From contig NZ_OY764212.1 of assembly GCF_963668165.1 (NCBI RefSeq), positions 868,001 to 932,000 on the forward strand: DNA of 64,000 bases. The letters are read 5' to 3'. The stretch's first letter is position 1; every line of letters begins with the position of its first letter. Made by a program: the position numbers and the translations under genes. A model generated the notes under the pieces. It was given only the letters and a program-made list of their open reading frames with translations. It was not told where the DNA came from and searched no databases. This document shows, piece after piece, positions 17,416 to 25,739 of the stretch. The DNA is from Marispirochaeta sp. Lineage in GTDB: Bacteria; Spirochaetota; Spirochaetia; JC444; Marispirochaetaceae.

Positions 17416-17458
17416 AGGGAAATTTTAACATGGATTATCAATTAGTGTGAACAGGCCC
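16643..17458 (-). mobile_element. IS5-family insertion sequence (IS427-like), complete
   Basis: 816 bases bounded by perfect 17-base inverted repeats, GGGCCTGTTCACACTAA (16643-16659) and its complement (17442-17458). The dinucleotide TA flanks both ends as target duplication. It splits the leader of the nucleotidyltransferase cassette. The transposase frame closes on a TAA formed with the flanking TA. Confidence 0.9.
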
Positions 17459-17494
17459 TAGATAAAATCATGATTTTGGGTAAATTAAAACGAC

Positions 17495-18106
17495 ATGAAT
17501 GCAAACCAAAATAGTATTCAACTGAAGATAATTGAAGAATTCATGTATCTATGTTCTGAAAAAAGTATAGGAATATGGTTACTGGGCGGTTGGGGTATCG
17601 ATTTTCTCCACGGTAAACAAACAAGAAATCATAGCGATATTGATTTTATATTAGACAGGAAGAATTATTTTTCTCTCTACGAAGTGATTGTAGATTATGC
17701 GGATGCGATAAATCTGTATACAGAACAAAAAGCTAAATTTATAAAAAATGGCGTCAGTTGTGAATTCTGTTTCTTTCTTACAATTGAAGATGATTTCTAT
17801 ATTGACCTCGATGAAAAAGATCCACTGGTTTATCCTATGCCGTGGAATTCTTTTCCAGAAAAATATAATGGCTTTTTATCCGGGATTCAGGTTAGAACTA
17901 TTTCCTGGGAAGCTCAATATGTCGCAAAACAAGGCTGCTTCTACTATTCAAAGCAGCCTTTAAGAAAAAAAGACGAATCGGATTTATGTATCATTGCGGA
18001 CAATTTAACTATACCTCAAATAAAACTCGATAATTTACTTCCCGGAATTAAAAAAACAAGGCTTGGCCTGCGACCTCCCCAAGAGCGAAACTGCGTAAAA
18101 GAGTGA
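17495..18106 (+). CDS. Nucleotidyltransferase, ANT(2'')/Lnu-like, cassette-borne
   Basis: 203 residues. IWLLGGWGIDFLHGKQTRNH followed by SDIDFIL has the GG and DxD (Asp48, Asp50) nucleotide-transfer motif in the arrangement of aminoglycoside/lincosamide adenylyltransferases, where a GGWA(x)D...TRxHxDxD signature is usual. The C-terminal half has ISWEAQYVAKQGCFYYSKQP, like the end of that family. It may modify an aminoglycoside or lincosamide; the substrate cannot be read from sequence. Low GC compared with the flanking operons. It lies in a cassette closed by the attC-like site at 18219-18274. Confidence 0.75.
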   Translation: MNANQNSIQLKIIEEFMYLCSEKSIGIWLLGGWGIDFLHGKQTRNHSDIDFILDRKNYFSLYEVIVDYADAINLYTEQKAKFIKNGVSCEFCFFLTIEDDFYIDLDEKDPLVYPMPWNSFPEKYNGFLSGIQVRTISWEAQYVAKQGCFYYSKQPLRKKDESDLCIIADNLTIPQIKLDNLLPGIKKTRLGLRPPQERNCVKE

Positions 18107-18109
18107 AAA

Positions 18110-18274
18110 TGCAGTTCCGCTTGGAAATGACAAGAAGTTTTCCCCCGCTGTTAAGTAATTTTTGCTTTGTACAAGCTTTTTCCTATGATAAAATGCTTTA
18201 TTGGAATTTTCGACCGTGTCGTAACCGCTGTCTATGCCAGAGCTGCGACTTTTTTTCACAGAAGAGCGTTTTGC
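18110..18274 (+). repeat. Cassette-end repeat with attC-like site (copy 4)
   Basis: Core 18219-18274 (56 bases, TCGTAAC to GTTTTGC) with CTGTCTATGCCAGAGCTG and the right arm AGAAGAGCGTT. Upstream flank shares TTTTTGCTTTGTACA with copy 1. It closes the nucleotidyltransferase cassette and opens one that holds the AraC and DUF3795 genes. Confidence 0.6.
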
Positions 18275-18462
18275 GCAATGCGGATAAGCGGACGGATGTT
18301 CAGGTTAAACGCAATACGACGGGTGTTTGCAGGTATTGAATCAATAGCTTTGTGTGATTCCGGAATGTAAGAAGTAGAATATTTGTTTATGGGCACCTCT
18401 AAAAACTAGAGGAATTTCCCAAAAAAAATAATTGTGATATTCTCCCATAAGGAGGATGAGAG

Positions 18463-19479
18463 GTGGCACAACAAAAAGGCTTTTTTGATGAAGATTTCCG
18501 TCTGGAGAAAATCAGCAAACAGGGAGATCCGCTTCGAAAGCTGGATGAATACATCAATTGGGAAATGTTTCGTCCGATCCTTAAGAAAGCCTTTCGTAAA
18601 GAAGCAAAAGGACCTGGAGGAAGACCTCCATTTGATTATGTGATGATGTTCAAAATCCTGGTGCTTCAAAGATTGTACAATCTCTCCGACGCTCAGATGC
18701 AGTTTCACATTTTAGACAGGCTTTCTTTTATGAGATTTCTGGGCTTGCAGATAAATGACACCGTACCGGATGAGAAGACCATCTGGCATTTTCGCGAGAC
18801 CCTTACAAAGAAAGGGAAAATTGAAATTCTATTCGAAAAGTTTCGATCGTTTCTTATGGTGAAAGGGGTCATTGCTCAAAGTGGAAATATCGTCGATGCC
18901 AGCTTTGTTGAGGCGCCAAAGCAACGGAACAGTAGAGAAGAAAACAAAGAGATCAAAAACAGAAAAACTCCTGAGAGTTGGAATGAATCGAAGAAAAGAC
19001 AGAAGGACACCGACGCCAAATGGACCAGCAAGGGCGGAAAACGGCATTTCGGGTACAAGAACCATGTGAAAGCATGTAAGAAATCCAAGCTCATAAAAAC
19101 CTATGGAGTAAGCGATGCCTCTGTGCATGATTCCCAAATCTTAGAAGATCTTTTAGAAAAAGATGATTCCCACCATGAAGTGTATGGGGACTCTGCTTAT
19201 GCCGGTGGCCCAATAAAAGAGATCTTAGATACCAGGAACATACGAAACAGAATACACGAAAAGGGATATAGAAATAATCCACTTACGGAAAAACAAAAAG
19301 AGAAAAATCGGAAGAAGTCCAAAGTGAGAGCTCGAGTAGAACATATATTCGGCTTTATACATAACAGCATGAATGGTTCAACGTTACGGTCCATAGGTAA
19401 GCAAAGAGCTGAGGCGATAATCGGACTCATGAATCTGACCTACAATATGAACCGGTACATACAGCTGCAAAGGATATAA
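18463..19479 (+). CDS. IS5-family transposase (IS5 group)
   Basis: 338 residues, GTG start after GGAGGATGAGAG. DDE features: FDYVMMFKILVLQRLYNLSD (N-terminal domain), GNIVDASFVEAPKQRN (first Asp), VYGDSAYAGGPIKEIL (second Asp) and RARVEHIFGFIHNSMNG (Glu, with the RxxxE spacing of IS5). Full length and intact. Its left terminal sequence GGGCACCTCTAAAAAC nearly matches the end of a small element between gspF and gspG at 57.4 kb. Confidence 0.92.
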   Translation: MAQQKGFFDEDFRLEKISKQGDPLRKLDEYINWEMFRPILKKAFRKEAKGPGGRPPFDYVMMFKILVLQRLYNLSDAQMQFHILDRLSFMRFLGLQINDTVPDEKTIWHFRETLTKKGKIEILFEKFRSFLMVKGVIAQSGNIVDASFVEAPKQRNSREENKEIKNRKTPESWNESKKRQKDTDAKWTSKGGKRHFGYKNHVKACKKSKLIKTYGVSDASVHDSQILEDLLEKDDSHHEVYGDSAYAGGPIKEILDTRNIRNRIHEKGYRNNPLTEKQKEKNRKKSKVRARVEHIFGFIHNSMNGSTLRSIGKQRAEAIIGLMNLTYNMNRYIQLQRI

Positions 19480-19640
19480 AAAATGAAGATAAGCGGAAAA
19501 AACCTGCCTCAAAAATGTGAAAGGCAAAAAGTAAATAGTATTTTAGTTGGCAATCAGCCATGTAGTGCTGATAGAAATTCAAAATAGGCACCCCAAAACC
19601 TTATTTTTGAGTAGTATTTAGAGATTGTATGATTTACGTG

Positions 19641-19864
19641 GTTGGGCGCAGAGAGTTATCCTCTATCTGACGGGATTGGGGAGCCGGCGGTAGGTTGAGG
19701 GCACCGGGAGGCATAAGACCTCGCTTTAGAGATTAACTGAAACCTGCCACCGAACACCATAGAGCGGTGCGCCGAGTGACCGGCGCAACCGCGAATAGGA
19801 GTACGGTGTAACTCGCGTCTGACCAAAGACTCCCAGTCCTTCTTATAACCGAAAGGAGGGAAAA
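19641..19864 (+). ncRNA. Candidate IS110-type bridge (guide) RNA region
   Basis: Between the left subterminal repeat GTTGGGCGCAG (19641-19651) and the IS110-type transposase ATG lie ~215 non-coding bases with several inverted stretches, e.g. GGTGCGCC and GGCGCAACC near 19775-19790. IS110-group elements encode a structured bridge RNA here that pairs with target and donor DNA. Assigned by position and apparent structure only; loops were not modelled. Confidence 0.45.
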
Positions 19865-20956
19865 ATGGAAGAGAAGATTCGGTATGTAGGCATCGACCTT
19901 GGTAAACGGACTTACCAGTGTGCGATTCTCGATGAGAAAGCCAAGAATCAACAGTTCAATGGAAAAGCCGATGGGATTGGCTTAGAGCGACTTGCCAAGA
20001 GATTGGGTAATGATGATTTGGTAGGACTGGAAGCGGGGAACAATGCGTTCAATATTGCTCGATATCTGACTGACCGGGTTGGGTGCCATGTTGTTGTTCT
20101 GAACCCTGGGAAGCTTGCAATGATTTACCAATCGCTGAAAAAAACGGATAGGGAAGATGCAGTACAAATTGCCCGCCTGTTACAGCGGAACCCGGTAGAA
20201 GAATTGCCAACCGTACCGTTGCCAACGAAGAAAGAGGAAGAGGAGAGGTCAGTTGTAGCCGAACTGGCAACTTACAAAGCAGACCGAACAAGGTACATAA
20301 ACCGGCTCCATAGTGTGTTTCTCGATTCGGGTATTACAACGATAACGAAAGCGGATCTAAAAACGGCATCGAACAGAGAGAAGAACGTATTGACCCTTCT
20401 TACCGGACGGCATGTTCGAGAAGCGAGGCGACTGATAGAAATGGTTGCCTACTGTGAAGCGATTATTGAAGATTTAGAACAGGAAACAAAGCAGTTCCTG
20501 GAATCCGAGAAGAACACTGGGATTCTCATGTCTGTCCCAGGAGTCGGTCCTGCTACCGCGTTGGCTTTTATTGCCTACGTAGGGGATGGAAGTCGATTTG
20601 CGAATGCAGATCAGGTGGCAAACTACGCAGGCCTCACACCTCGGGTCGATAGCTCTGGGGAAACTCATCGAATGGGGCCAATATCAAAGCGAGGATGTGC
20701 ATATTTGCGCAGAGTGATCGTACAGGCAGCATGGTCACTGGTGCGTTCGAAAAGTGGGGGGCACTTGAAAGAGGCTTACAAAACTTTAATCACTCGAAAA
20801 CCTAAAGCAGTAGCGATTATTGCCATTGCTCGGAGATTAGTAAAGCTTCTGTACACCTTGGTGACAAAGAAGACATATTATCGGTATAGCCAGCTTAAAG
20901 AGAGGCTTGCGAAGCTGAAATATCATAAATTACAAATTATTGGATTGGGGTCTTGA
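19865..20956 (+). CDS. IS110-family transposase (DEDD recombinase)
   Basis: 363 residues. N-terminal RuvC-like domain: YVGIDLGKRTYQCAILDE (first Asp), VGLEAGNNAFNIARYL (Glu) and KKTDREDAVQIARLL (DxxDA pair). C-terminal Tnp_20 domain: LMSVPGVGPATALAFIAYVG and FANADQVANYAGLTPRVDSSG, holding the serine site. RBS GGAGGG. Subterminal inverted repeats GTTGGGCGCAG (19641) and CTGCGCCCAAT (20969-20979) bound the element. Intact. Confidence 0.93.
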   Translation: MEEKIRYVGIDLGKRTYQCAILDEKAKNQQFNGKADGIGLERLAKRLGNDDLVGLEAGNNAFNIARYLTDRVGCHVVVLNPGKLAMIYQSLKKTDREDAVQIARLLQRNPVEELPTVPLPTKKEEEERSVVAELATYKADRTRYINRLHSVFLDSGITTITKADLKTASNREKNVLTLLTGRHVREARRLIEMVAYCEAIIEDLEQETKQFLESEKNTGILMSVPGVGPATALAFIAYVGDGSRFANADQVANYAGLTPRVDSSGETHRMGPISKRGCAYLRRVIVQAAWSLVRSKSGGHLKEAYKTLITRKPKAVAIIAIARRLVKLLYTLVTKKTYYRYSQLKERLAKLKYHKLQIIGLGS

Positions 20957-21033
20957 CGTAAAACTGAACTGCGCCCAATTGTCAAGACAGTTTTATAGGA
21001 AGTTTAAGGTGTACTCCTCCCTCCTGTTTTATT

Positions 21034-21876
21034 CTACGCTGCCAACGGCAGCGGGTTCTCCGTAGCGAATGATTGATGCATCTCTTCCGGTGTCCTGTAC
21101 TCCAGCGACTGGTGTAGCCGTTCGGTGTTGTAGAACGTGAAGTAGTGTTCAATCCCATGATGTAATTCCACCATGCTCTCATATGACCGCAGGTAGATAT
21201 CCTCATATTTCAATGAGCGCCACAGTCGTTCGACATACACATTGTCCAGTGCGCGGCCAACCCCGTCCATGCTGATCTCCACCTGGTGTTCTTCCAACAC
21301 CGACAGGTAGGCCCTGCTTGTGAACTGGCTACCCTGATCCGTGTTAAAGATCGCCGGGACCCCATAGGTCTCGATCGCCTCCTGCAGCGCGGCAACACAG
21401 AATGACGGATCCATGCTATTCGAAAGCCGCCAGCTCAAGACCTTACGAGAGTACAGATCCACTATAGCCACCAGATAGACGTGCCCCTGCGGAAGACCAA
21501 TATAGGTGATATCACTGGCCCAAACCTGATTGGGATGCCGTATTTGCTTACCGCGCAACAAATACGGATATTTCTTGTGATCGTTGCGTGCCTTGCTCAG
21601 ATTTGGCCCAGGATATAATGCCCGCAGTCCAAAACGCTTCATCAGCCGCCTGACTCGTTTTCTGGTCAGGTGAGGATGCTCGGGTAACAGCACTCGTGAT
21701 ACTTTGCGATAGCCGTAAAAGGGGACCTTCTTGTGATACTCCAGAATGACTGTGAGATCCTCCAGATCCGTCTCTGTTCGCATATCTCGGCCTTTGCGGT
21801 AGTAGGAGCTCCGAGTGACCTCAAGAGTACGACACTGCTGCGCTATGCTCAGCTCGGGATGGTTCGGATCAATCAT
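21034..21876 (-). CDS. IS3-family transposase OrfB (integrase core)
   Basis: 280 residues. HTH_21 region (YHKKVPFYGYRKVSRVL, then RKRVRRLMKRFGLRALYPG) followed by the rve DDE core: VWASDITYIGLPQGHVYLVA (first Asp), FNTDQGSQFTSRAYLSVLEE (second Asp) and DNVYVERLWRSLKYEDIYL (Glu). It overlaps OrfA by four bases; the fusion product would arise by frameshift or re-initiation. Appears intact. Confidence 0.92.
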   Translation of the reverse strand: MIDPNHPELSIAQQCRTLEVTRSSYYRKGRDMRTETDLEDLTVILEYHKKVPFYGYRKVSRVLLPEHPHLTRKRVRRLMKRFGLRALYPGPNLSKARNDHKKYPYLLRGKQIRHPNQVWASDITYIGLPQGHVYLVAIVDLYSRKVLSWRLSNSMDPSFCVAALQEAIETYGVPAIFNTDQGSQFTSRAYLSVLEEHQVEISMDGVGRALDNVYVERLWRSLKYEDIYLRSYESMVELHHGIEHYFTFYNTERLHQSLEYRTPEEMHQSFATENPLPLAA

Positions 21877-22175
21877 TCCGGATCTTTCCCGTAATACTCG
21901 CGGTGTTTTTTTTTGAGGAATTCGTTCACAACTGTCAGTTCTCCAACAGTTCGCAGCAGTTGGTCGCGCTCCTGCTCAAGCCTGCGCTCCTCTTCTCGCT
22001 TCTTATTAGGACGCTCGAAAGTCGCAGGAAGATTGTCCGGCAGCTGCTTTTTCCACTGCGATACCTGGTTCGGATGCACATCGTATTTAAGTGCAATCTG
22101 CTGTATGGTCTCCTGCTCCTTGATAGCCTCAAGTGCCACTTTCGATTTGAATGCGGTGTTGTAGCTCTTCCTCAT
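21873..22175 (-). CDS. IS3-family transposase OrfA
   Basis: 100 residues: HTH_Tnp_1 domain (YNTAFKSKVALEAIKEQETI, then YDVHPNQVSQWKKQL) followed by a leucine-zipper-like helix ending DQLLRTVGELTVVNEFLKKK. DNA-binding subunit for the IS ends, paired with the downstream OrfB. Confidence 0.9.
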   Translation of the reverse strand: MRKSYNTAFKSKVALEAIKEQETIQQIALKYDVHPNQVSQWKKQLPDNLPATFERPNKKREEERRLEQERDQLLRTVGELTVVNEFLKKKHREYYGKDPE

Positions 22176-22275
22176 GGTACTACTATACCTCTCTGCTCCC
22201 TGGAAGGCGAGAGTTACACCTTAAAGGCACCCCCAGAAGCTGTCTCGTTTCCTGGGCTCATTATAAACATAGGAG

Positions 22276-23223
22276 GTGCCCATAAATAGTTCATTAACCT
22301 CTTCAGATATCGATCCGAAATTACTGATTGATCGAAATACTGCAATATTTCAAGATGAGAATGGAAGATCTCAAATTTCACAGTATTTATATGGGCCATA
22401 CTCTCTTAATCTAACACAGTTTGCAAGGAGAGATAATCTTCTTGTAAATGAATCAATTATTAATCCTATTTTGCTTTTTCAATATTGTATTGCAGGAGAG
22501 ATTAAATTACTTGAATTGAATAGTAATGTTAATGAACTTAGGGTAGGCGAATGCTTAATTTCAATTCTAAATAATCATAATACTATTAGTTTTGAGAATA
22601 CCAGCCAGAATACAATTCTATCAATAAAGATTCCTTTAGAGGAACTCTCGCGATCCATAGATGTTCAAATAATAGAAAAGTTAAAGATTTCGACTCAAAT
22701 TAAAAATACGCCTATAGAAATATCTCCATTTACAGCACGAGAAAGGATAATCCTATCAGAAATATTGAATCCACCTGTTTTTGGATGTATGAAAGAAATA
22801 TTTATTGAATCGAAAATGCTAGAATTGATAGCAATTAGGTTATCCAATTTTTATAATAAGACAGTAAATTGTCAAAAAAATAATGCTTTACATTTTAGAA
22901 ATGCGGAATTGGAAAAAATTAAGTATGCCAGTGAAATTATATCAGAGAAGATGGATGCTCCCCCAAATATTAAGCAACTGGCTAAAATATCCGGTATTAA
23001 TGAATATAAATTAAAAAGAGGATTTAAAGAAGTATTTGGAACTACAATTTATGAATATCTAAGAACAATAAGAATGGAAAAAGCTTATTCATTAATGTAT
23101 TCAGGAGAGATGAATGTATCTGAAGCTGCTTATTATGTTGGATATAATAAAGCAGGTTATTTCTCAAGAGTATTCAGAAATTATTCTGGGATAAATCCTG
23201 GGAAACTACGGAAGAAATTATAG
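22276..23223 (+). CDS. AraC-family transcriptional regulator
   Basis: 315 residues, AT-rich. The C-terminal tandem HTH (about 225-313) is typical: PPNIKQLAKISGINEYKLKR and FKEVFGTTIYEYLRTIRMEK, then VSEAAYYVGYNKAGYFSRVF. N-terminal ~200 residues are a divergent sensor domain. The GTG start and AGGAGG lie inside the terminal repeat of the nested IS (22272-22281), so the insertion supplies translation signals and the original first codons may be lost. It shares a cassette with the DUF3795 gene. Confidence 0.85.
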   Translation: MPINSSLTSSDIDPKLLIDRNTAIFQDENGRSQISQYLYGPYSLNLTQFARRDNLLVNESIINPILLFQYCIAGEIKLLELNSNVNELRVGECLISILNNHNTISFENTSQNTILSIKIPLEELSRSIDVQIIEKLKISTQIKNTPIEISPFTARERIILSEILNPPVFGCMKEIFIESKMLELIAIRLSNFYNKTVNCQKNNALHFRNAELEKIKYASEIISEKMDAPPNIKQLAKISGINEYKLKRGFKEVFGTTIYEYLRTIRMEKAYSLMYSGEMNVSEAAYYVGYNKAGYFSRVFRNYSGINPGKLRKKL

Positions 23224-23319
23224 AAAAAATCTCTCTTTATCCTTACAGTGGCAGTATTAATCCTTTTTGTGGCTTTTTCTATCTATATCTTAGGGTACAA
23301 TATAGCTAAGGAGAATATT

Positions 23320-23796
23320 ATGGAAAAAAATGATTATAGTAGTTTTTGTGGAAATTATTGCGGTGCCTGTGAAATATTATGTGCCTATAAAAATAAAACC
23401 GAGAATGATATTGCTGCACAATGGGGAGCTTCTCCTGATGAGATAAAATGTCATGGTTGTAAATCAGATATAGTTTTTAAGAACTGTAATATCTGTAAGA
23501 TAAGATCTTGTGCAATGGATAAAAAAATTGACCATTGTGTTTTTTGTAAGGAATTTCCATGCAAGATTTTTGGATCTGGAGAATCGTTAGTTGAGAAGCT
23601 ACCACATTTAAAATCAATTCCATTGAATATGAAGATTATAAGTGAGAAAGGTTTAGAAACTTGGCTTAAAGAGCAAGAAAAAAAATGGCAATGTCCTGTA
23701 TGTGGAGAGCCATTTACTTGGTACAAGGAAAAATGTACAGTCTGTGGAAGAGAGCTAAATCAAGACAAAGATTTTTTAAACATTGCTTCATCGTGA
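23320..23796 (+). CDS. DUF3795 cysteine-rich protein
   Basis: 158 residues from ATG 23320 with AAGGAG upstream; a longer start at 23248 would add a hydrophobic helix but has no better signals. DUF3795 hallmarks: FCGNYCGACEILCAYKNK, IKCHGCKSD, CNICKIRSCAMDKKIDHC and CVFCKEFPC. A C-terminal zinc ribbon adds CPVCGEPFTWYKEKCTVCG. Function of the family unknown; metal binding is likely. Low GC; the integron-type attC site starts 27 bases after its stop. Confidence 0.82.
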   Translation: MEKNDYSSFCGNYCGACEILCAYKNKTENDIAAQWGASPDEIKCHGCKSDIVFKNCNICKIRSCAMDKKIDHCVFCKEFPCKIFGSGESLVEKLPHLKSIPLNMKIISEKGLETWLKEQEKKWQCPVCGEPFTWYKEKCTVCGRELNQDKDFLNIASS

Positions 23797-23823
23797 TAAT
23801 GTAGATAATGATATAAAATTAAA

Positions 23824-23963
23824 ATATAACAAAAGATTTGGAGCAGTCATGACTTTGTCACAGTTCTGGCAGAGACACTCCGCGCTGATCGCGCTACGTT
23901 CCAGAACTGCGCCAAACCTTCGCTATGCTCAGGCACGTCATGCAGCTCAAATCGGCGTTATAA
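23824..23963 (+). repeat. Integron-type attC site (long)
   Basis: 140 bases, from ATATAAC (R'') to GTTATAA (R'). The arms align closely: left GATTTGGAGCAGTCATGAC against the complement of right GTCATGCAGCTCAAATC, with an extra unpaired G on the left, the feature that sets strand choice for integron integrases. The centre carries a second stem (CAGTTCTGGC and CCAGAACTG). This is the most canonical attC in the window. Confidence 0.8.
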
Positions 23964-24051
23964 ACCCAAAATTCCGCACGATTTTATAACTATGTTTGAA
24001 ACATTACTTCTAACTCATTTCTTTGTATAGATTTATATCTCAGGATTTCTC

Positions 24052-24079
24052 TTGACAGAAACCAAAAGCATAGTATAAT
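24052..24079 (+). promoter_or_regulatory. Consensus promoter of the IS1634-type transposase
   Basis: TTGACA (24052-24057), 16 bases, TATAAT (24074-24079). The ATG lies 7 bases after the -10, so the mRNA should be leaderless or nearly so; no Shine-Dalgarno is possible. Confidence 0.75.
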
Positions 24080-24085
24080 TTAACT

Positions 24086-25618
24086 ATGTATGTTATAGAC
24101 CAAAAAGTGGGAAAACACATCTATGTCTATGAAGTGCACAGCTATTGGGACAAGAATAAAAAATCACCCAGGCAGCAGAGAGTAAAAATCGGTAAGCGTG
24201 ATCCGGTTACCGGAGAACTTATCAAACTCCAGACTCGTCGTCAGAGCCGTGAATACGGACCGGTTTATTTCCTCGCTTCCCTGATTGAACAACTCAGCCT
24301 GAAAGAGCTGCTCTACCAGGAGTTTCCCGATACAGCCCGGCAGATTCTCATGGTAGCCGCCTTTCAGATTGCAGAACACAAGAGTCTGTATTTGTGCAAT
24401 AGTTGGCTTGAACATATTTACCTTAAAGAACCGCTTCATCTGCCCAGTCAGGCAGTAAGCCGTTTGCTGCATGAGCTTGGTGAAGATGATCGTGGAATCT
24501 ATCGATTCCTGGATGAATGGACGGAACATCATACCGACAGCGAGTTCATCGTATTCGATATCACCAGCCTTTCCACCTATTCAAAGGAAATCGACTTCGC
24601 CGAATGGGGCTACAACCGGGACGGAGAACGTCTTGCACAAATCAACTTTGGGGTGGTGTACAGCGAGCCAAGCAATCTTCCTCTCCTGTATTCCCTGTAT
24701 CCAGGAAGTGTCCCCGATGTAGTAACACTGAAGAATATCAAAAAGCGGCTGGAAAAGATCTCAGAGCTTCGAACTCTGTTTGTGCTGGATCGAGGCTTCT
24801 GCAGCACGAAGAATATTGAACAGTTACAAGACCTCGGAGCGTTCATAATTCCTTTACCTATGGGAACTAAGGCAGCGAAAGAACTTGTCGACAAGCATCA
24901 CAGTAGTATTACCGATCCGGAGCGGGCTTTTCGCTTTGGAAAAGAAATCTACCATGCACTTAGTGCCACACCCATCCTTCTTGAACACGAGCAACTGACC
25001 GCCCACCTGTTCTATAACCAGAAAAGAGCCGGTGATGAAAGAGAACGACTGATTGGTGAACTTCTTACCATAGAGGAAGAGACACGGATTAAGAAATGGA
25101 AGAGTTCTGCGAAACTTATCCGTTTTCTTGACGATAACCGGCCGGGGTGGCAGCACTATTTCTCCCTCAATGAAGGAGAAGATGGCTACACCCTTTTACG
25201 CAAAAAGAAGGAAATCGAACAAATCTTGAACCATCATGGGATATTTATTCTGCTGTCGAACACCAATCTTTCGGCTGAACAGATCCTTGCCTATTACAGA
25301 AGAAAGGATGGTGTTGAAAAGTTGTTTGACACAATGAAACATGGGACCGAAATGAAGCGCCTGAGAGTACATAGCAGGAAGGCGATGGAGGGACTTATAT
25401 TCATTGAGTTCATCAGTCTGATTATATACTCGGAAATCCAGAAAACACTGCGGGAAAGCGGTTTGGGAAAAAAACTCACCGTAGAGCAGTTATTCTATGA
25501 ACTGAAGAAATTGAGCGTAATTGAAATTGATGATAAGAAACCCATCATCACCGAACTGACACGGAAACAAAAAGATATTTTCAATGCCTTCAGAATTCAG
25601 CTGCCGATCCTGACATAG
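24086..25618 (+). CDS. IS1634-family transposase
   Basis: 510 residues of the IS4/IS1634 DDE type. Seen: EFIVFDITSLSTYSKEID (first Asp), INFGVVYSEPSNLPLLYSLY (the inserted beta strands), LRTLFVLDRGFCSTKNIEQL (second Asp) and AYYRRKDGVEKLFDTMKHG (the YxxRxxxExxF-like Glu region). Length is normal and the frame intact. Confidence 0.92.
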   Translation: MYVIDQKVGKHIYVYEVHSYWDKNKKSPRQQRVKIGKRDPVTGELIKLQTRRQSREYGPVYFLASLIEQLSLKELLYQEFPDTARQILMVAAFQIAEHKSLYLCNSWLEHIYLKEPLHLPSQAVSRLLHELGEDDRGIYRFLDEWTEHHTDSEFIVFDITSLSTYSKEIDFAEWGYNRDGERLAQINFGVVYSEPSNLPLLYSLYPGSVPDVVTLKNIKKRLEKISELRTLFVLDRGFCSTKNIEQLQDLGAFIIPLPMGTKAAKELVDKHHSSITDPERAFRFGKEIYHALSATPILLEHEQLTAHLFYNQKRAGDERERLIGELLTIEEETRIKKWKSSAKLIRFLDDNRPGWQHYFSLNEGEDGYTLLRKKKEIEQILNHHGIFILLSNTNLSAEQILAYYRRKDGVEKLFDTMKHGTEMKRLRVHSRKAMEGLIFIEFISLIIYSEIQKTLRESGLGKKLTVEQLFYELKKLSVIEIDDKKPIITELTRKQKDIFNAFRIQLPILT

Positions 25619-25701
25619 TATAATTTTGTGCGGAATTTAGGATAAACACAAAAAATACTAAAGTAGAGAATATGGAGTTAATATACATATAAAGAATCAA
25701 A

Positions 25702-25730
25702 TTGCATGAATTTATGAAATAGAGTAAAAT
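25702..25730 (+). promoter_or_regulatory. Promoter of the MNT-HEPN pair (leaderless)
   Basis: TTGCAT (25702-25707), 17-base spacer, TAAAAT (25725-25730). The MNT ATG at 25740 is only nine bases beyond the -10 and has no Shine-Dalgarno, so translation would start at or near the 5' end of the transcript. Confidence 0.65.
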
Positions 25731-25739
25731 ATATCCACT

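Larger units (their letters stand above)
20985..22245 (-). mobile_element. IS3-family insertion sequence
   Basis: About 1.26 kb with two overlapping transposase frames. The ends AGACAG (20985-20990) and CTGTCT (22240-22245) are complementary, and TTTAAGGTGTA recurs inverted ~15-20 bases inside each end. It abuts the IS110-type element. Confidence 0.75.
18391..22281. mobile_element. Nested insertion: IS5-type element split by IS110- and IS3-type elements
   Basis: The outer ends are GGGCACCTC at 18391 and its complement ending at 22281; both sides also show TTTAT/ATAAA outside. Inside, the IS5-type transposase (18463-19479) is followed by an IS110-type element (about 19641-20979), an IS3-type element (about 20985-22245), then ~36 bases that include the outer right end. 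The simplest history is an IS5-type insertion into the cassette, later hit by the other two. Confidence 0.65.
23968..25639 (+). mobile_element. IS1634-family insertion sequence
   Basis: Bounded by AAAATTCCGCAC (from 23968) and GTGCGGAATTTA (to 25639), inverted repeats of ~11-12 bases that extend imperfectly into AT-rich flanks. It inserted 5 bases after the attC R' box, at the head of the MNT-HEPN cassette. No clear target duplication. Confidence 0.75.

Noticed and set aside
23248..23319. Upstream start giving the DUF3795 protein a membrane helix
   Set aside because: ATG 23320 has AAGGAG at proper spacing and begins the conserved domain; the GTG at 23248 has no RBS.
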